A stretch of 64,000 nucleotides of DNA from Allium sativum (taxonomy: Eukaryota; Streptophyta; Magnoliopsida; Asparagales; Amaryllidaceae): assembly GCA_030737875.1 (NCBI GenBank), contig CM060910.1:633255303-633319302 (forward strand), in the 5' to 3' direction. This document shows, one piece after another, positions 47,105 to 58,523 of the stretch (position 1 is the stretch's first letter; the number at the start of each line of letters is the position of its first letter). The position numbers and the translations under genes were made by a program. The notes under the pieces were generated by a model, which saw only the letters and a program-made list of their open reading frames with translations, made no database searches and was not told the origin of the DNA.

Positions 47105-47129
47105 CTGGCGCACTTTGGAAGTGCGCCAG
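47105..47129 (+). repeat. U3 palindrome of D LTR 2
   Basis: CTGGCGCACTT-TGG-AAGTGCGCCAG, perfect 11-bp arms, followed by two related units to about 47215. LTR 1 has two units in total, LTR 3 three partly decayed ones. Confidence 0.92.
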
Positions 47130-50064
47130 AACAAAATTACACTAGCACACTTGGGATGTGCGCCCATGCAATTTTACATTGGCGCACTTGGCAGGTGTGC
47201 CCAGGCCGAGCAGCAGGCCTGCACAGCTTTCTGGTTTGACCCTGGCTGGCCTGGTCAGGTTCTGGTCGAATTTCTGAGCTCTGCTGTGTCACTAGGTATG
47301 ACTTGTCATTTTATGATTAGCTTTTCTTGAGATGGATGGCCTTGATTTCTTCTAGCTTCATCGACGGCTCTAATTAGTTTGAAACCCTATATAAACAGCC
47401 CCCTAGCCTCATTTTCTTTACACCATTCTTCTCTAACCTTATGCTGCTCAAACTCTTGATGATCATGGCTTCTTCTTCCTCCTCCTCTAAATTAAATTAT
47501 ATTAAATTAAAACGCGAAGATTATTCCTTGAAGACAACAGCTAGGAATTGCATATTTTGGGATTTGCTTCTACAATCAAATCAAGATTCAACGATTCAAC
47601 AATTCAACGACCAATTTCTACACTTGACTTCTGCATCTAAATTTCTTAGACCACGATCTGTAAGTTCTAGTTACTTTTAGATAAAAACTGTAAACTTAAT
47701 ATGGCATGTTATAAATTGGAATTGATTTATGTATAATTCATATCTATTCTTGTTTTCTTTTTGGATCTTGACTATTGGGAATATTGCCGACGACGTTGAA
47801 ACTATCATTAATGGCCTAAGACTATGACGGTGAACATAAGACTATGCTTATGCCTATGACTATGAACATAAGACTATGCCTATGCCTATGACTATGAACA
47901 TAAGACTATGCCTATGACTATGAACATAAGACTATTGCCTATGACTATGACAAGGACAATTGTGACTAATTACCTAAGATTCATGACCATGAGGTTATTG
48001 CCTAGGATTATAACTTTGAAATCGGATCTAAGCTTGATTTTCTATTCATACCTTTTCTTTATTTGTCCTTGGATCTTGATTTTGGGGATTTTTCTATTTA
48101 AATTAGATCTATCCTTGTTATTGAAACTAGATTATTATTCAAACCTTATCATGATCAATAATGTTATCAGATCTATATGACTGCGATGTTTTAATCAATT
48201 TATTCAATTATGTCATGCCTTAAAAATAGATTGATAATAGAATAATGTTTATTATATTATATGTGGAATTGAATGATATTGATCTATGCTTGTGGTTCTA
48301 TTTTATGATCATGTTGAATTGGGAGTTAATGAATAAGTCTATTCATGTGTATATGAACTTGAAGTATAACCCGTTATGACAAGTTGTGTAGTTTATCATG
48401 TTATGCAAGTTTTAGGTCGTAAAATCATATCACATATGTGACCAAATGTCAGATCTACATGTTTATGTGTATATGTTAAACCTATGTCATATTTCAAGTT
48501 CACACTTATTCATATGCTCGTTATTGATTTGCATGTTCACATATATGTAAGTTCATTTAGTCTATGTTGCAAGTTCACATATATGTATGTTGATTTAGTC
48601 TACGTTGCAAGATTCACACCTATGATGTTCATGTTGACTATTTTGCAAGTTCACACCTACGATGTTCATATTGACTATGCCGAAAATGCCAAGTTTACAC
48701 CCATGTCATGTTTATGTTAATGAATTGCTTTATGCCAATTTTGCGTTTTAAATTAGGCTAAGTTTTTAGCCTAATATTATATGTCAAAAATCATGCGGAC
48801 GAGAAATTAGGCTAAGATTGTTAGCCTAATATTTAGATGGGTAACGTTGGGAAAAATTGGTAATTATAGGAAACTTGGTATGAAACTTGCCTTGAAACTT
48901 GACAAGAACTTGACATGAAACTTGCCTTGAAAACTTGATACGAACTTGACATGAAAACTTGAACATGGACATGACACTAGAATGAACTTGAAAATGGCCA
49001 ACTCGAGGTTGGGTTGAGTTTGCAGTGTGAATCTTCCCGGAACCGCCCAGCAAATCCAGTGACTGCAAACAATAGGATCCAATGTGAATAGTTGGTCATA
49101 TCACGCTTGAAACCCGAGGTTAGACTGAGTTGTGGTGTAAATCTGCCCGGAACCGCCCGGCATATCTAGTGACCACAACAACAGGTCTAATGTGAGAGGT
49201 TAGGGTGCATTAATGAATTAATGCCACATGATAGGGTTAAGTCATGAACATGAAAGACAACACTTAACCAACTTGAGACATGATTGTTAGGGTTAGGTCA
49301 TGAACTTGAACAACAACACCTAACCAACTTGACATGTGAATTGTAGGGCTAAGTCACGAACTTAAATGACAACACTTAGCCAATTTGACATGCTAGACTG
49401 ATAAGGGTTAAGTCTCGAATTTAAATGACAACACTTAACCTGCTGGACGGAAACCCTTGTTACGCAGTCCATTTCAGCAGTAACCCACTAGATGTATCAT
49501 GGTACCCTGGAACTAGGCAGGGTGGGGCACGATTACTGGGCTGGTTGTAAGCGACCAAAATGACGGCTGTGTTGGTGCGCCAGTGTAGGTTCAGGCGGGC
49601 TATGGTCGTGTACGTGGTCCGGAGTTGAAAAAGCAGGCATTGGGCATCAGTAGGTTTATCTGTGCATTCTTGATTCGTGTCGGTGTTTGGCACCATAGGG
49701 CTTGATACACCCTATGGTGGACCTAGCACAGGTGACTACATTCGTGATAGGGCCGTATGACACAGATACACAACGAGCTAGAACTTGTAGGGAGCCGATC
49801 GACTAGTGGATCGTTTCGTTGGACCTAGAAATGGGTCATTTCATGATATTGGGCCAAGGGATTATTTCATGATTTATATAAGACATGGGTTTGAGATTCT
49901 TGTACAGTTGATGCATCGAACCATGAATATGTGATGCTATACTTGATTTATCATGTTATCTTAGTCTATCTTGCCCATCTTGATAACATCCTTATGTTTA
50001 CTTTCAATTTATACATGTCATGTTACCTTTATCTATTTTTATGCTGAAAGTCACTTGGACTTAC

Positions 50065-50079
50065 CAGTCTTTATGACTG
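50065..50079 (+). other. Conserved 3'-LTR hairpin, copy in D LTR 2
   Basis: CAGTC-TTTAT-GACTG, preceded by ACTTAC and followed by ACCCG. LTR 3 has the same at 54800-54814, 421 bp from its end. Confidence 0.78.
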
Positions 50080-50498
50080 ACCCGTTTTCTTTCGCCTTTT
50101 TTCTTTTGTTCCCCCCAAGGTTCTTAGGGAGGAAACTCTAGCACTTAGCTTGGATTTCACTTGCTTTCGGTTTAGCTCATGTACGGTTTGACCTTTAGCT
50201 ATGCTATGGCTACATTTATGCTACCTTTGGGGAATTAAGCTACTTTTGATGTTTTAAGTTTATGCTTCTTTATTTATGCAAGACAGAATTTGTCGAAATG
50301 GAAAATAGTGATCTTGGCTATTTGATGTAAAAGGTTTTGACTCTTTTTGAAAGTAATGAAGTTTATCTTTTGATTCTTCCGCTGTTTTATCTGTGTTCTA
50401 TCTTGTTATATTTCTGTGTTTGTTTACCTCGATAACGCTACTCCAAAACTAGTGCATTCCCTTTGTGAGTGACCCTAGTGGAGGTGGGGTGCTACATT

Positions 50499-50510
50499 TG
50501 GTATCAGAGC
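50499..50510 (+). other. Primer binding site, D internal 2
   Basis: TGGTATCAGAGC, exact match to the plant initiator tRNA-Met site. Confidence 0.92.
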
Positions 50511-50740
50511 AGAAGGTTACCAGACTAGGCAAAAGTTTTTAGAAAACCTTCTAAAACTATTTTCGAAGCCGTTTACAAAGAAGCATTTTCCAAGAAAGGT
50601 CTTGTTTTATTTAAGGGCTATTCCCCAAAAGCCATTAGCACTATCCTTTGTTTCCTTGTTTGAATCTCTTTTCCTTCCTTTTCTCCATCTATAGTCACGG
50701 TAGTTTTTACCTACGGCTAATCTTCTTTCTCGCTTCGTAG

Positions 50741-51144
50741 ATGGTTTTCCGTACGATGGAGATAGTTTCCGTGAGGGTTGTTAACATGTTACATAGGAAA
50801 GGTACGAGTGACAAGTTGAGGCGGATGAGTCTCAGAACGAGAAGAAAAACTTCTAGAAGAGAGGCGAGAACAACGACAACAATAATAACAAGTCACGTGA
50901 TAAGAGGAAGTGCAACTTCTATGGTATAGTTGGGCATATAGTCCAGGATTCTAGAAAGAAAAAGATGAAGATGGGAGCATGCTTTCAGTGTGGTGATATT
51001 GGACAAATCAGCAAGAACTGGCCTAAGAAGCAAGGGCAAGCCCCACAGGTAGGACCTTCTGGGGGTACATCTTTAACTTCTTCTCCTAGATGCTTTGTTT
51101 TATCTTGCTTATGTTCTCAATCCTATCTTGAGAACCTTAGGTAG
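50741..51144 (+). pseudogene. Gag remnant of D internal 2
   Basis: Same structure as the copy at 46006-46409, including the frame change. The first knuckle (50911-50952) now reads CNFYGIVGHIVQDS, so two of its three cysteines are lost; the second is identical to copy 1. Knuckle frame 50857-51144. Confidence 0.8.
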
Positions 51145-51638
51145 AACCCTTTTGGATGTAAACATGTGATTGAAACATGTTATGGTTGATGTTTGCAAAT
51201 GGTTGCAAGTGGTTGCAAGTGGTTGCTCGTGGTTGCATAACACACATTAGGCACTAGATTGGCTCAGACACATTTTCATATTGCATATGCATGAGTGTTT
51301 ATACTTGTTTATGAATGAAATTGAATGTGTTATCATATGAATGTTGCATATGGATGAATGTTTGTGCACACATATAGCGTTTATGTGACTAGGACTATTT
51401 GCATACATATTGGATTCGTGGCACTAAACATATTTTGCATTAAGAAGATCAATCAGGCCTAATCATTTGCATTAGATAAGGACCATATACACACACTTTA
51501 TGCATATATTCATATAGCATTAGAAATCTTTTAAGGACAATGGTTTCTTGTGGATGATGGTTGAGTACATGGTTGATTAGATGATAGGATGCATTCTTCT
51601 TAACTTGAAGATTTCGGGGACGAAATCCTAGGGGAGAA
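51145..51638 (+). other. Non-coding 3' part of D internal 2 with polypurine tract
   Basis: Contains a 'gcaaatggttgcaagtggtt' type repeat near 51195-51235 and ends AGGGGAGAA (51630-51638) before LTR 3. Confidence 0.85.
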
Positions 51639-54600
51639 TGTAACAACCCGAATTTTAATAACATGTTAAAACCATAAATCAAGGCAGAATTAATTTTTAA
51701 AATAAGAATCAAGGGAAATGTGATACGCCATTGCGTTCATCTCAGAATTCTGCTTGAAATAGAGTTCGAGTTTGCGTAAAACAGATACTGTACGAAGAAG
51801 ATATGGACGAACGAAGTTAGGCAGAAAAACCAGAAACGGGCCAGAATGCACTGGCGCACTTGGGAAGTGCACCAGAACAAAATTGCACTGGCATACTTGG
51901 GAAGTGCGCCCATGCAATTTTTCATTGGCGCACTTGGCAGGTGTGCCCAGGCCGAGCAGCAGGCCTACACAGCTTTCTGGTTTGACCCTGGCTGGCCTGG
52001 TCGGGTTCTGGTCGAATTTCTGAGCTCTGCTGTGTCACTATGGTTGACTTGTCATTTTATGATTGGCTTTTCTTGAGATGGATGGCATTGATTTCTTCTA
52101 GCTTCATCGATGGCTCTAATTAGTTTGAAACTCTATATAAACAGCCCCCTAGCCTCATTTTCTTTACACCATTCTTCTCTAACCTTATGCTGCTCAAACT
52201 CTTGAAGATCATGGCTTCTTCTTCTTCCTCTAAATTAAATTAAATTAAATTAAAACGTGAAGATTATTCCTTGAAGACTACGGCTAGGAATTGCATATTT
52301 TGGGATTTTCTTCTACAATCAAATCAAGATTCAACGATTCAGCAATTCAATGACCAATTTCTAGACTTGACTTCTGCATCTAAATTTCTTAGACCACGAT
52401 CTGTAAGTTCCAGTTACTTTTAGATAAAAACTATAAACTTAATATGGAATGTTATAAATTGGAATTGATTTATGTATAATTCATATCTATTCTTGTTTTC
52501 TTTTTGGATCTTGACTATTTGGAATATTGCCGATGACGTTGAAACTATTATTAATGGCCTAAGACTATGACGGTGAACATAAGACTATGCTTATGCCTAT
52601 GACTATGAACATAAGACTATGCCTATGCCTATGACTATGCCTATGCCTGTGAACATAAGACTATGCCAATGTCTATGACTATGAACATAAGATTATTGCC
52701 TATGACTAACACAAGGACAATTGTGACTAATTACCTAAGATTCATGACCATGAGGTTATTGCCTTGGATTATAACTTTGAAATCAGATCTAAGCTTGATT
52801 TTCTATTCAGACCTTTTCTTTATTTGTCCTTGGATCTTGATTTTGGGGATTTTTCTATTTAAATTATATCTATCCATGTTCTTTAAACTAGATTATTATT
52901 CAAACCTTTTCATGATCAATAATGTTATCAGATCTATATGCCTGCGATGTTTAATCAATTTATTCAGTTATGTCATGCCTTAAAAATAGATTGATAATAG
53001 AATAATGTTTATTACGTTATATATGGAATTGAATGATATTGATCTATGCCTATGGTTCTATTTTATGATCATGTTGAATTGGGAGTTAATGAATAATTCT
53101 ATTCGTCTGTATATGAACTTGAAGTATAACCCGTTATGACAAGTTGTGTAGTTTATCATGTTATGCAAGTTTTAGGTCGTAAAATCATATCACATATGTG
53201 TATATGTTAAACCTATGTCATATTTCAAGTTCACACTTATTCATATGCTCGTGATTGATTTGCAAGTTCACATATATGTAAGTTGATTTAGTCCATGTCG
53301 CAAGTTCACATATATGTATGTTGATTTAGTCTACGTTGCAAGATTTACACCTATGATATTCATGTTGACTATTTTGCAAGTTCACACCTATGATGTTCAT
53401 ATTGACTATGCCGAAAATGCCAAGTTTACACCCATGTCATGTTTATGTTAATGAATTGCTTTATGCCAATTTTGCGTACGTTAAATTAGGCTAAGTTTTT
53501 AGCCTAATATTATATGTCAAAAATCATGCGGATGAGAAATTAGGCTAAGATTGTTAGCCTAATATTTAGACGAGGTAACGTTGGGAAAAATTGGTAATTA
53601 TAGGAAACTTGGTATGAAACTTGCCTTGAAACTTGACAATAACTTGACATGAAACTTTCCTTGAAAACTTGACACGAACTTGACATGAAAACTTGAACAT
53701 GGACATGACACTAGAATGAACTTGAAAATAGCCAACTCGAGGTTGGGTTGAGTTTGCAGTGTAAATATGCCCGGAACCGCCCGGCAAATCCAGTGACTGC
53801 AAACAACAGGATCCAATGTGAGTAGTTGGTCATATCGCGCTTGAAACCCGAGGTTAGACTGAGTTTTGGTGTAAATCTGCCCGGAACCGCCCGACATATC
53901 CAGTGACCACAACAACAGGTCTAATGTGAGAGGTTGGGGTGCATTAATGAATTAATTCCACATGATAGGGTTAAGTCATGAACATGAAAGACAACACTTA
54001 ACCAACTTGAGACATGATTGGTAGGGTTAGGTCATGAACTTGAACGACAACACCTAACCAACTTGACACGTGAATTGTAGGGCTAAGTCACGAACTTAAA
54101 TGACAACACTTAGCTAATTTGACATGCTAGACTGATAAGGGTTAAGTCTCGAATTTAAATGACAACACTTAACCTGCTGGACGAAAACCCTAGTTACGCG
54201 GTCAATTTCAGCAATAACCCATTAGATGTATCATGGTACCCTGGAACTAGGTAGGGTGGGGCACGATTACTGGGCCGATTGTAAGCGACCAGAACGACGG
54301 CTATGTTGGTGCACCAGTGTAGGTTATGGTCGTGCACGTGGTCCGGAGTTGAAAAAGCAAGCATTGGGCATCAGTAGGTTTATCTGTGCATTCTTTTTTC
54401 GTGTCAGTGGTTGGCACCATAGGGTTTGATACACCCTATGGTGGACCTAGCACAGATGATTACATTCGTGATAGGGCCGTATGACACAGATACACAATGA
54501 GCTAGAACTTGTAGGGAGCCGATCGACTAATGGATCGTTTCGTTGGACCTAGAAATGGGTCATTTCATGATATTCGGCCAAGGTATTATTTCATGATTTA

Positions 54601-55235
54601 TATAAGACATGGGTTTGGGATTCTAGTACAGTTGATGTAGAGAATCTTGAATATGTGATACTATACTTGATTTAAACTTGATTTATCATGTTATCTCAGT
54701 CTATTTTGCCCATCTTGACAGCAACCGTATGTTTACTTATAGTTTATACATGTCATGTTACCTTTATCTGTTTTTATGCTGAAAGTCACTTGGACTTACC
54801 AGTCTTTATGACTGACCCGTTTTCTTTCGCCTCTTTTTCTTTCGCCCCCCCCCCCCAGGTTCTCAGGGAGGAAACTCTAGAACTTAGCTTGGTTTTCGCT
54901 TGCTTTCGGTTCGGCTCATGTACGGTTTGACCTTGAGCTATGCTATGGCTACATTTCTGCTACCTTTGGGGAATTAAGCTACTTTTGATGTTTTAAGTTT
55001 ATGCTTCTTTATTTATGCAAGACATAATTTGTTGTAATGGAAAATAATGATCTTGGCTATTTGATGTAAAAGGTTTTGACTCTTTTTGAAAGTAATGAAG
55101 TTTATCTTTTGATTCTTCCGCTGTTTTATCTATGTTCTATCTTGTAATATTTCTGTGTTTGTTTACCTCGATAACGCTCCTCCAAAACTAGTGCATTCCC
55201 TTTGTGAGTGACCCTAGTGGAGGTGGGGTGTTACA
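51639..55235 (+). mobile_element. LTR 3 of element D (3597 bp)
   Basis: TGTAACAACCCG to GGGGTGTTACA, followed by target duplication CATCG. TATA 52134-52141, hairpin 54800-54814, 12-C tract 54845-54856 (7 and 6 in LTRs 1 and 2). A short deletion near 53200 removes the 'gaccaaatgtcagatctaca' block seen in the other two. Confidence 0.93.
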
Positions 55236-55240
55236 CATCG

Positions 55241-57042
55241 GATCCTATTTCGTCGAATTCTGAAATCATGTCAAAAAGTTACTAATTTTATAAGTTCGAA
55301 TATAATTTAAACCGTGCTATTATAATTAATTAAATAACACTTTTCTTACTTACCCCCTTATCCTCATTTGCCGGTAAATAGGTTGCTCATCCTTTCTTCC
55401 TTCCCAGTAAAGACGCACGCTGCTCTCATCATTTTCCAACAAATCTTCCGCCACAACTCTTCCTACGAATCAAAAAAAAAATCCGACAAAAATCATCGGC
55501 TTCACTCTCTTTGAAAACCGTATCTCCCCACACCACTTTCATCTAACTCGAACAACCAGGTGAAACCGCGCCTCGTACTGTTCATCGACCAAAAGCAGTA
55601 AACTTGCGAACTCTTTCATCATCAAAATTCCCAAAAATGTTTACGCAAGACCAAGATCAAGATCAATCCCTCAATCCAAAAATAACCTCGAAATAAAACA
55701 TCGGTGCTCCAATAACCGAAATCGCCAACCCTAGTTTTCCTGCGTTACACAACCACCGAACTAGGACTGTTCGAACATGATGAGATTGCTACCAGGATGT
55801 AGAGAATCATATATGGAACTCAAATATCCATATATATTGATTTATAAAATTTTCTATGAATTAATATCAATTTTTGTAGATCACTACATGTTTTGTAGAA
55901 GAAAACTGGTGGCGGCGCTTTCTTTTGATCAACAAATTGAAATGAATTAGGGTAAGAAGAGTTAAAAAGTATTTATAGGGTGATTTATTAATTTTTAAGT
56001 TGATTATTTTATTCTATTTTAATCAATGTATATATGTGTTCATCTTTAAAAATCCTTATGATCACATACTACACCCAAAATTAATGAAAATTAACATGTA
56101 GCTGCAGTTCGACATTACGGACCCAACGAAACTGGTTTCGTCGAATTCCGACTCTGGTTGCTCACACAGCGTATTTTTAACTGTCAAAATACCGACTGTT
56201 TTTCACATTAAAAATCCGTACGGCCACACACTAACGCCAAAAATCACGAAAATTGAAATTTAGCAATAATTTTATATTCCATATCCAACAAAATTAGTTT
56301 CATCAAAAACGGAGATCGTTTGAAAAATTTTAAAGCTCTAAATAAACTCATTTAAATATAAATATATTTAAAAATAATTAAATTAAATATAAATATAAAT
56401 AAATAACTATTATCGTATATATTGACAATAGAATATCATATAGCTCCAAAATAAATATATATGGAGTTATAACTCGATATTTCAAATCCGGGTCAAATCG
56501 ATATTCAATTAAAAATATAAATCCTTTTATAAATCGTTTTAAATTATAAACGAATTCCATAGCAACTATTTTAAAATTTGATTTGGACATAAATCAAAAT
56601 CTACACGACGAAATCTCGATTTTTTTCTTCCATTAGAAAAGTATACTTCACCAGCTCCTAACGTTTCTTGTTTCATAGAAATCCGATTTAAAACGGATTC
56701 TGTATGTTAGTTCAAAGTTCGAATCGCCAAATTACGAACTGCCATGCCATTTTGAGCTTGATTATAATTATAATATAATTTATACGCTCTAACTTCGTTA
56801 ATTAAATATATTCGTTATCGTACTTCAAATTTAAACTGAAATATATATTTTGAATTGTCCAATTCACACAATATTGCCATTTCAGCAAATTCTGATTATT
56901 GCAGAATTAAATATATTATTTAATTATTATATTAATTAAATATTCAAAGTTATTTAATTTAAACGACCGTTTCAATATCTGAATCTCTATTTAAGTAATT
57001 AAATAAATTAATTAAATTACCGTAAAAATATGGGACATTACA
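55241..57042 (-). mobile_element. 3' LTR of F, segment 3 (5' part in sense)
   Basis: Continues from CATCG as GATCCTATTTCGTCGAATTC, matching 62134 onward in the 5' LTR, and ends GGGACATTACA. It keeps about 520 bp (about 55768-56287), including the TATA box, that the 5' LTR lacks. Confidence 0.92.
55971..55978 (-). promoter_or_regulatory. Putative TATA box of F, 3' LTR only
   Basis: The minus strand reads CCCTATAAATAC followed by a pyrimidine-rich leader. It lies inside the stretch missing from the 5' LTR. Confidence 0.65.
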
Positions 57043-58523
57043 TTCTTCTCCCCTTAAAATAATTTCGTCCTTGAAATTGCTAAGGTAGAAAACAAACCCT
57101 ATCAACTGGGTTAAAAATTATTTGTTTACTTCTTTACTTCAGTTTCAACTGAACCAATTTAATTTCAATTAAAATATTAGTTAATTCCTACTAATGAAAA
57201 TTTTCAAAAATCCTGAAAATTTTCTAACACTTTAACTTTTCGAAAAATTTCGCCAGCACCTCCTTTGTACTAGTCAATCAGTACAACTACAATTCACCTC
57301 TCTAGGCCCTCTTCAACCAAAAAGAAAATCAAATAACCAAGCGGCTTGCTAATTCGGCTCATCAAAATCCTCATACCCAATAAATATAAACTGGTACCTT
57401 TTTGTCGGGCATATCAATACATCATTTTCATCTGTTACCAATTCTACATATACCAATGTCATCCCAATCATTCGGTTATACCCAAGCCAAATGATGTTCT
57501 TAATTCAGATTCCATTTTTAATTTCAACTCTTAACTTACCAGTCCAATTCCGTCTCGGGCTATCTCTAATCCAATCTATTTCGATATTTTCTATCTTAAT
57601 TCACTTTTTCTTAAATGGTTTCAATTCAATTTCCATTTCTATTTACTTTTACAAATTCTCTAAATTTTGTTTTTAATTCAAAACAATCTTCCTGGGAGTT
57701 TTAATCAACTAACCCTTTTCAATATCCAATATTCCTTTTTGGAAATCAAAATCACCTGTTTCTCAAAACAATTCAAAAATAATCTCTTTGGTAGTAATCC
57801 ATCACTTGGAACTCGAAAATGAACACTGATGATGTGGCCAGCATCATCAGAATTATTTCCCAGCTATCATAGTGAGGTCAATACTATATCACTTTCCAAA
57901 ACCATATTTAAACACTTTCATTTGAAATACATTTCAAAATATCCTTCACAATGCTTGTAAAACAATTTAAAATTTCCCAGGATTTTTGTAATTCTCATAT
58001 ACTTAACCCAGATTCATTTACAAACACTTTTTCAAATTTCCAGGGTTTTAATTCCAATTCTGATTTAAATTCAGATTTAATTCATCTGATTTCATATATT
58101 ACACGTATGTGAATCCTGATTGGTTATTTATATAACCATTTTCGATTATAATCTTATTCGATTGTAATAACAACCAATATATCCAATATATTATAATCAT
58201 TCCAATATAAATCATTCTTTTATATCAAAATACAATTTGGTTAAATTATTTCATTTACCCTCCTTTCAAAACATACCTTGTCGGTTTATCATATTCAAGT
58301 GTTTAGTAACCCTTACTGATACAGTGGATCAAACTGATCGACCAGAATTCACAAACTACTCAACCAATAAATCTTCACAATATAAAGTTGTTTTTATAAA
58401 GTATACAAGAACATTCACTTGTATATATACACTCAAACTCAATCTAGGATATTACTAATCCTATCTCTACTGAGTTACACCACAGAGCCAAGGTAATCAT
58501 TTAACCTTCAGCTCTGATGCCAC
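57043..58523 (-). mobile_element. Internal region of F, non-coding
   Basis: The minus strand starts with primer site TGGCATCAGAGC (58511-58522) and ends with AAGGGGAGAAGAA, preceded by AAGGACGAAATTATTTT (57043-57073), a typical chromovirus 3' end. Between these, both strands are AT-rich with no gag or pol motif. Confidence 0.88.

Larger units (their letters stand above)
46893..50496 (+). mobile_element. LTR 2 of element D (3604 bp, shared middle LTR)
   Basis: TGTAATAACCCG to GGGGTGCTACA. It has a polypurine tract before it and a primer site after it, so it acts as 3' LTR of unit 1 and 5' LTR of unit 2. It carries the best U3 palindrome (47105-47129), TATA 47388-47395, 3' hairpin CAGTC-TTTAT-GACTG (50065-50079) and a 6-C tract. 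Confidence 0.93.
42169..55235 (+). mobile_element. Element D: tandem LTR-internal-LTR-internal-LTR retrotransposon (13.07 kb)
   Basis: Three LTRs (42169-45761, 46893-50496, 51639-55235) and two internal regions (45762-46892 and 50497-51638) with periods of 4724 and 4746 bp. Only the outermost ends carry a target duplication, a perfect CATCG (42164-42168 and 55236-55240). The F 5' LTR near 62130 shows the undisturbed site. Each internal region has a primer site and polypurine tract but only gag remnants, so the family is non-autonomous. Confidence 0.95.
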
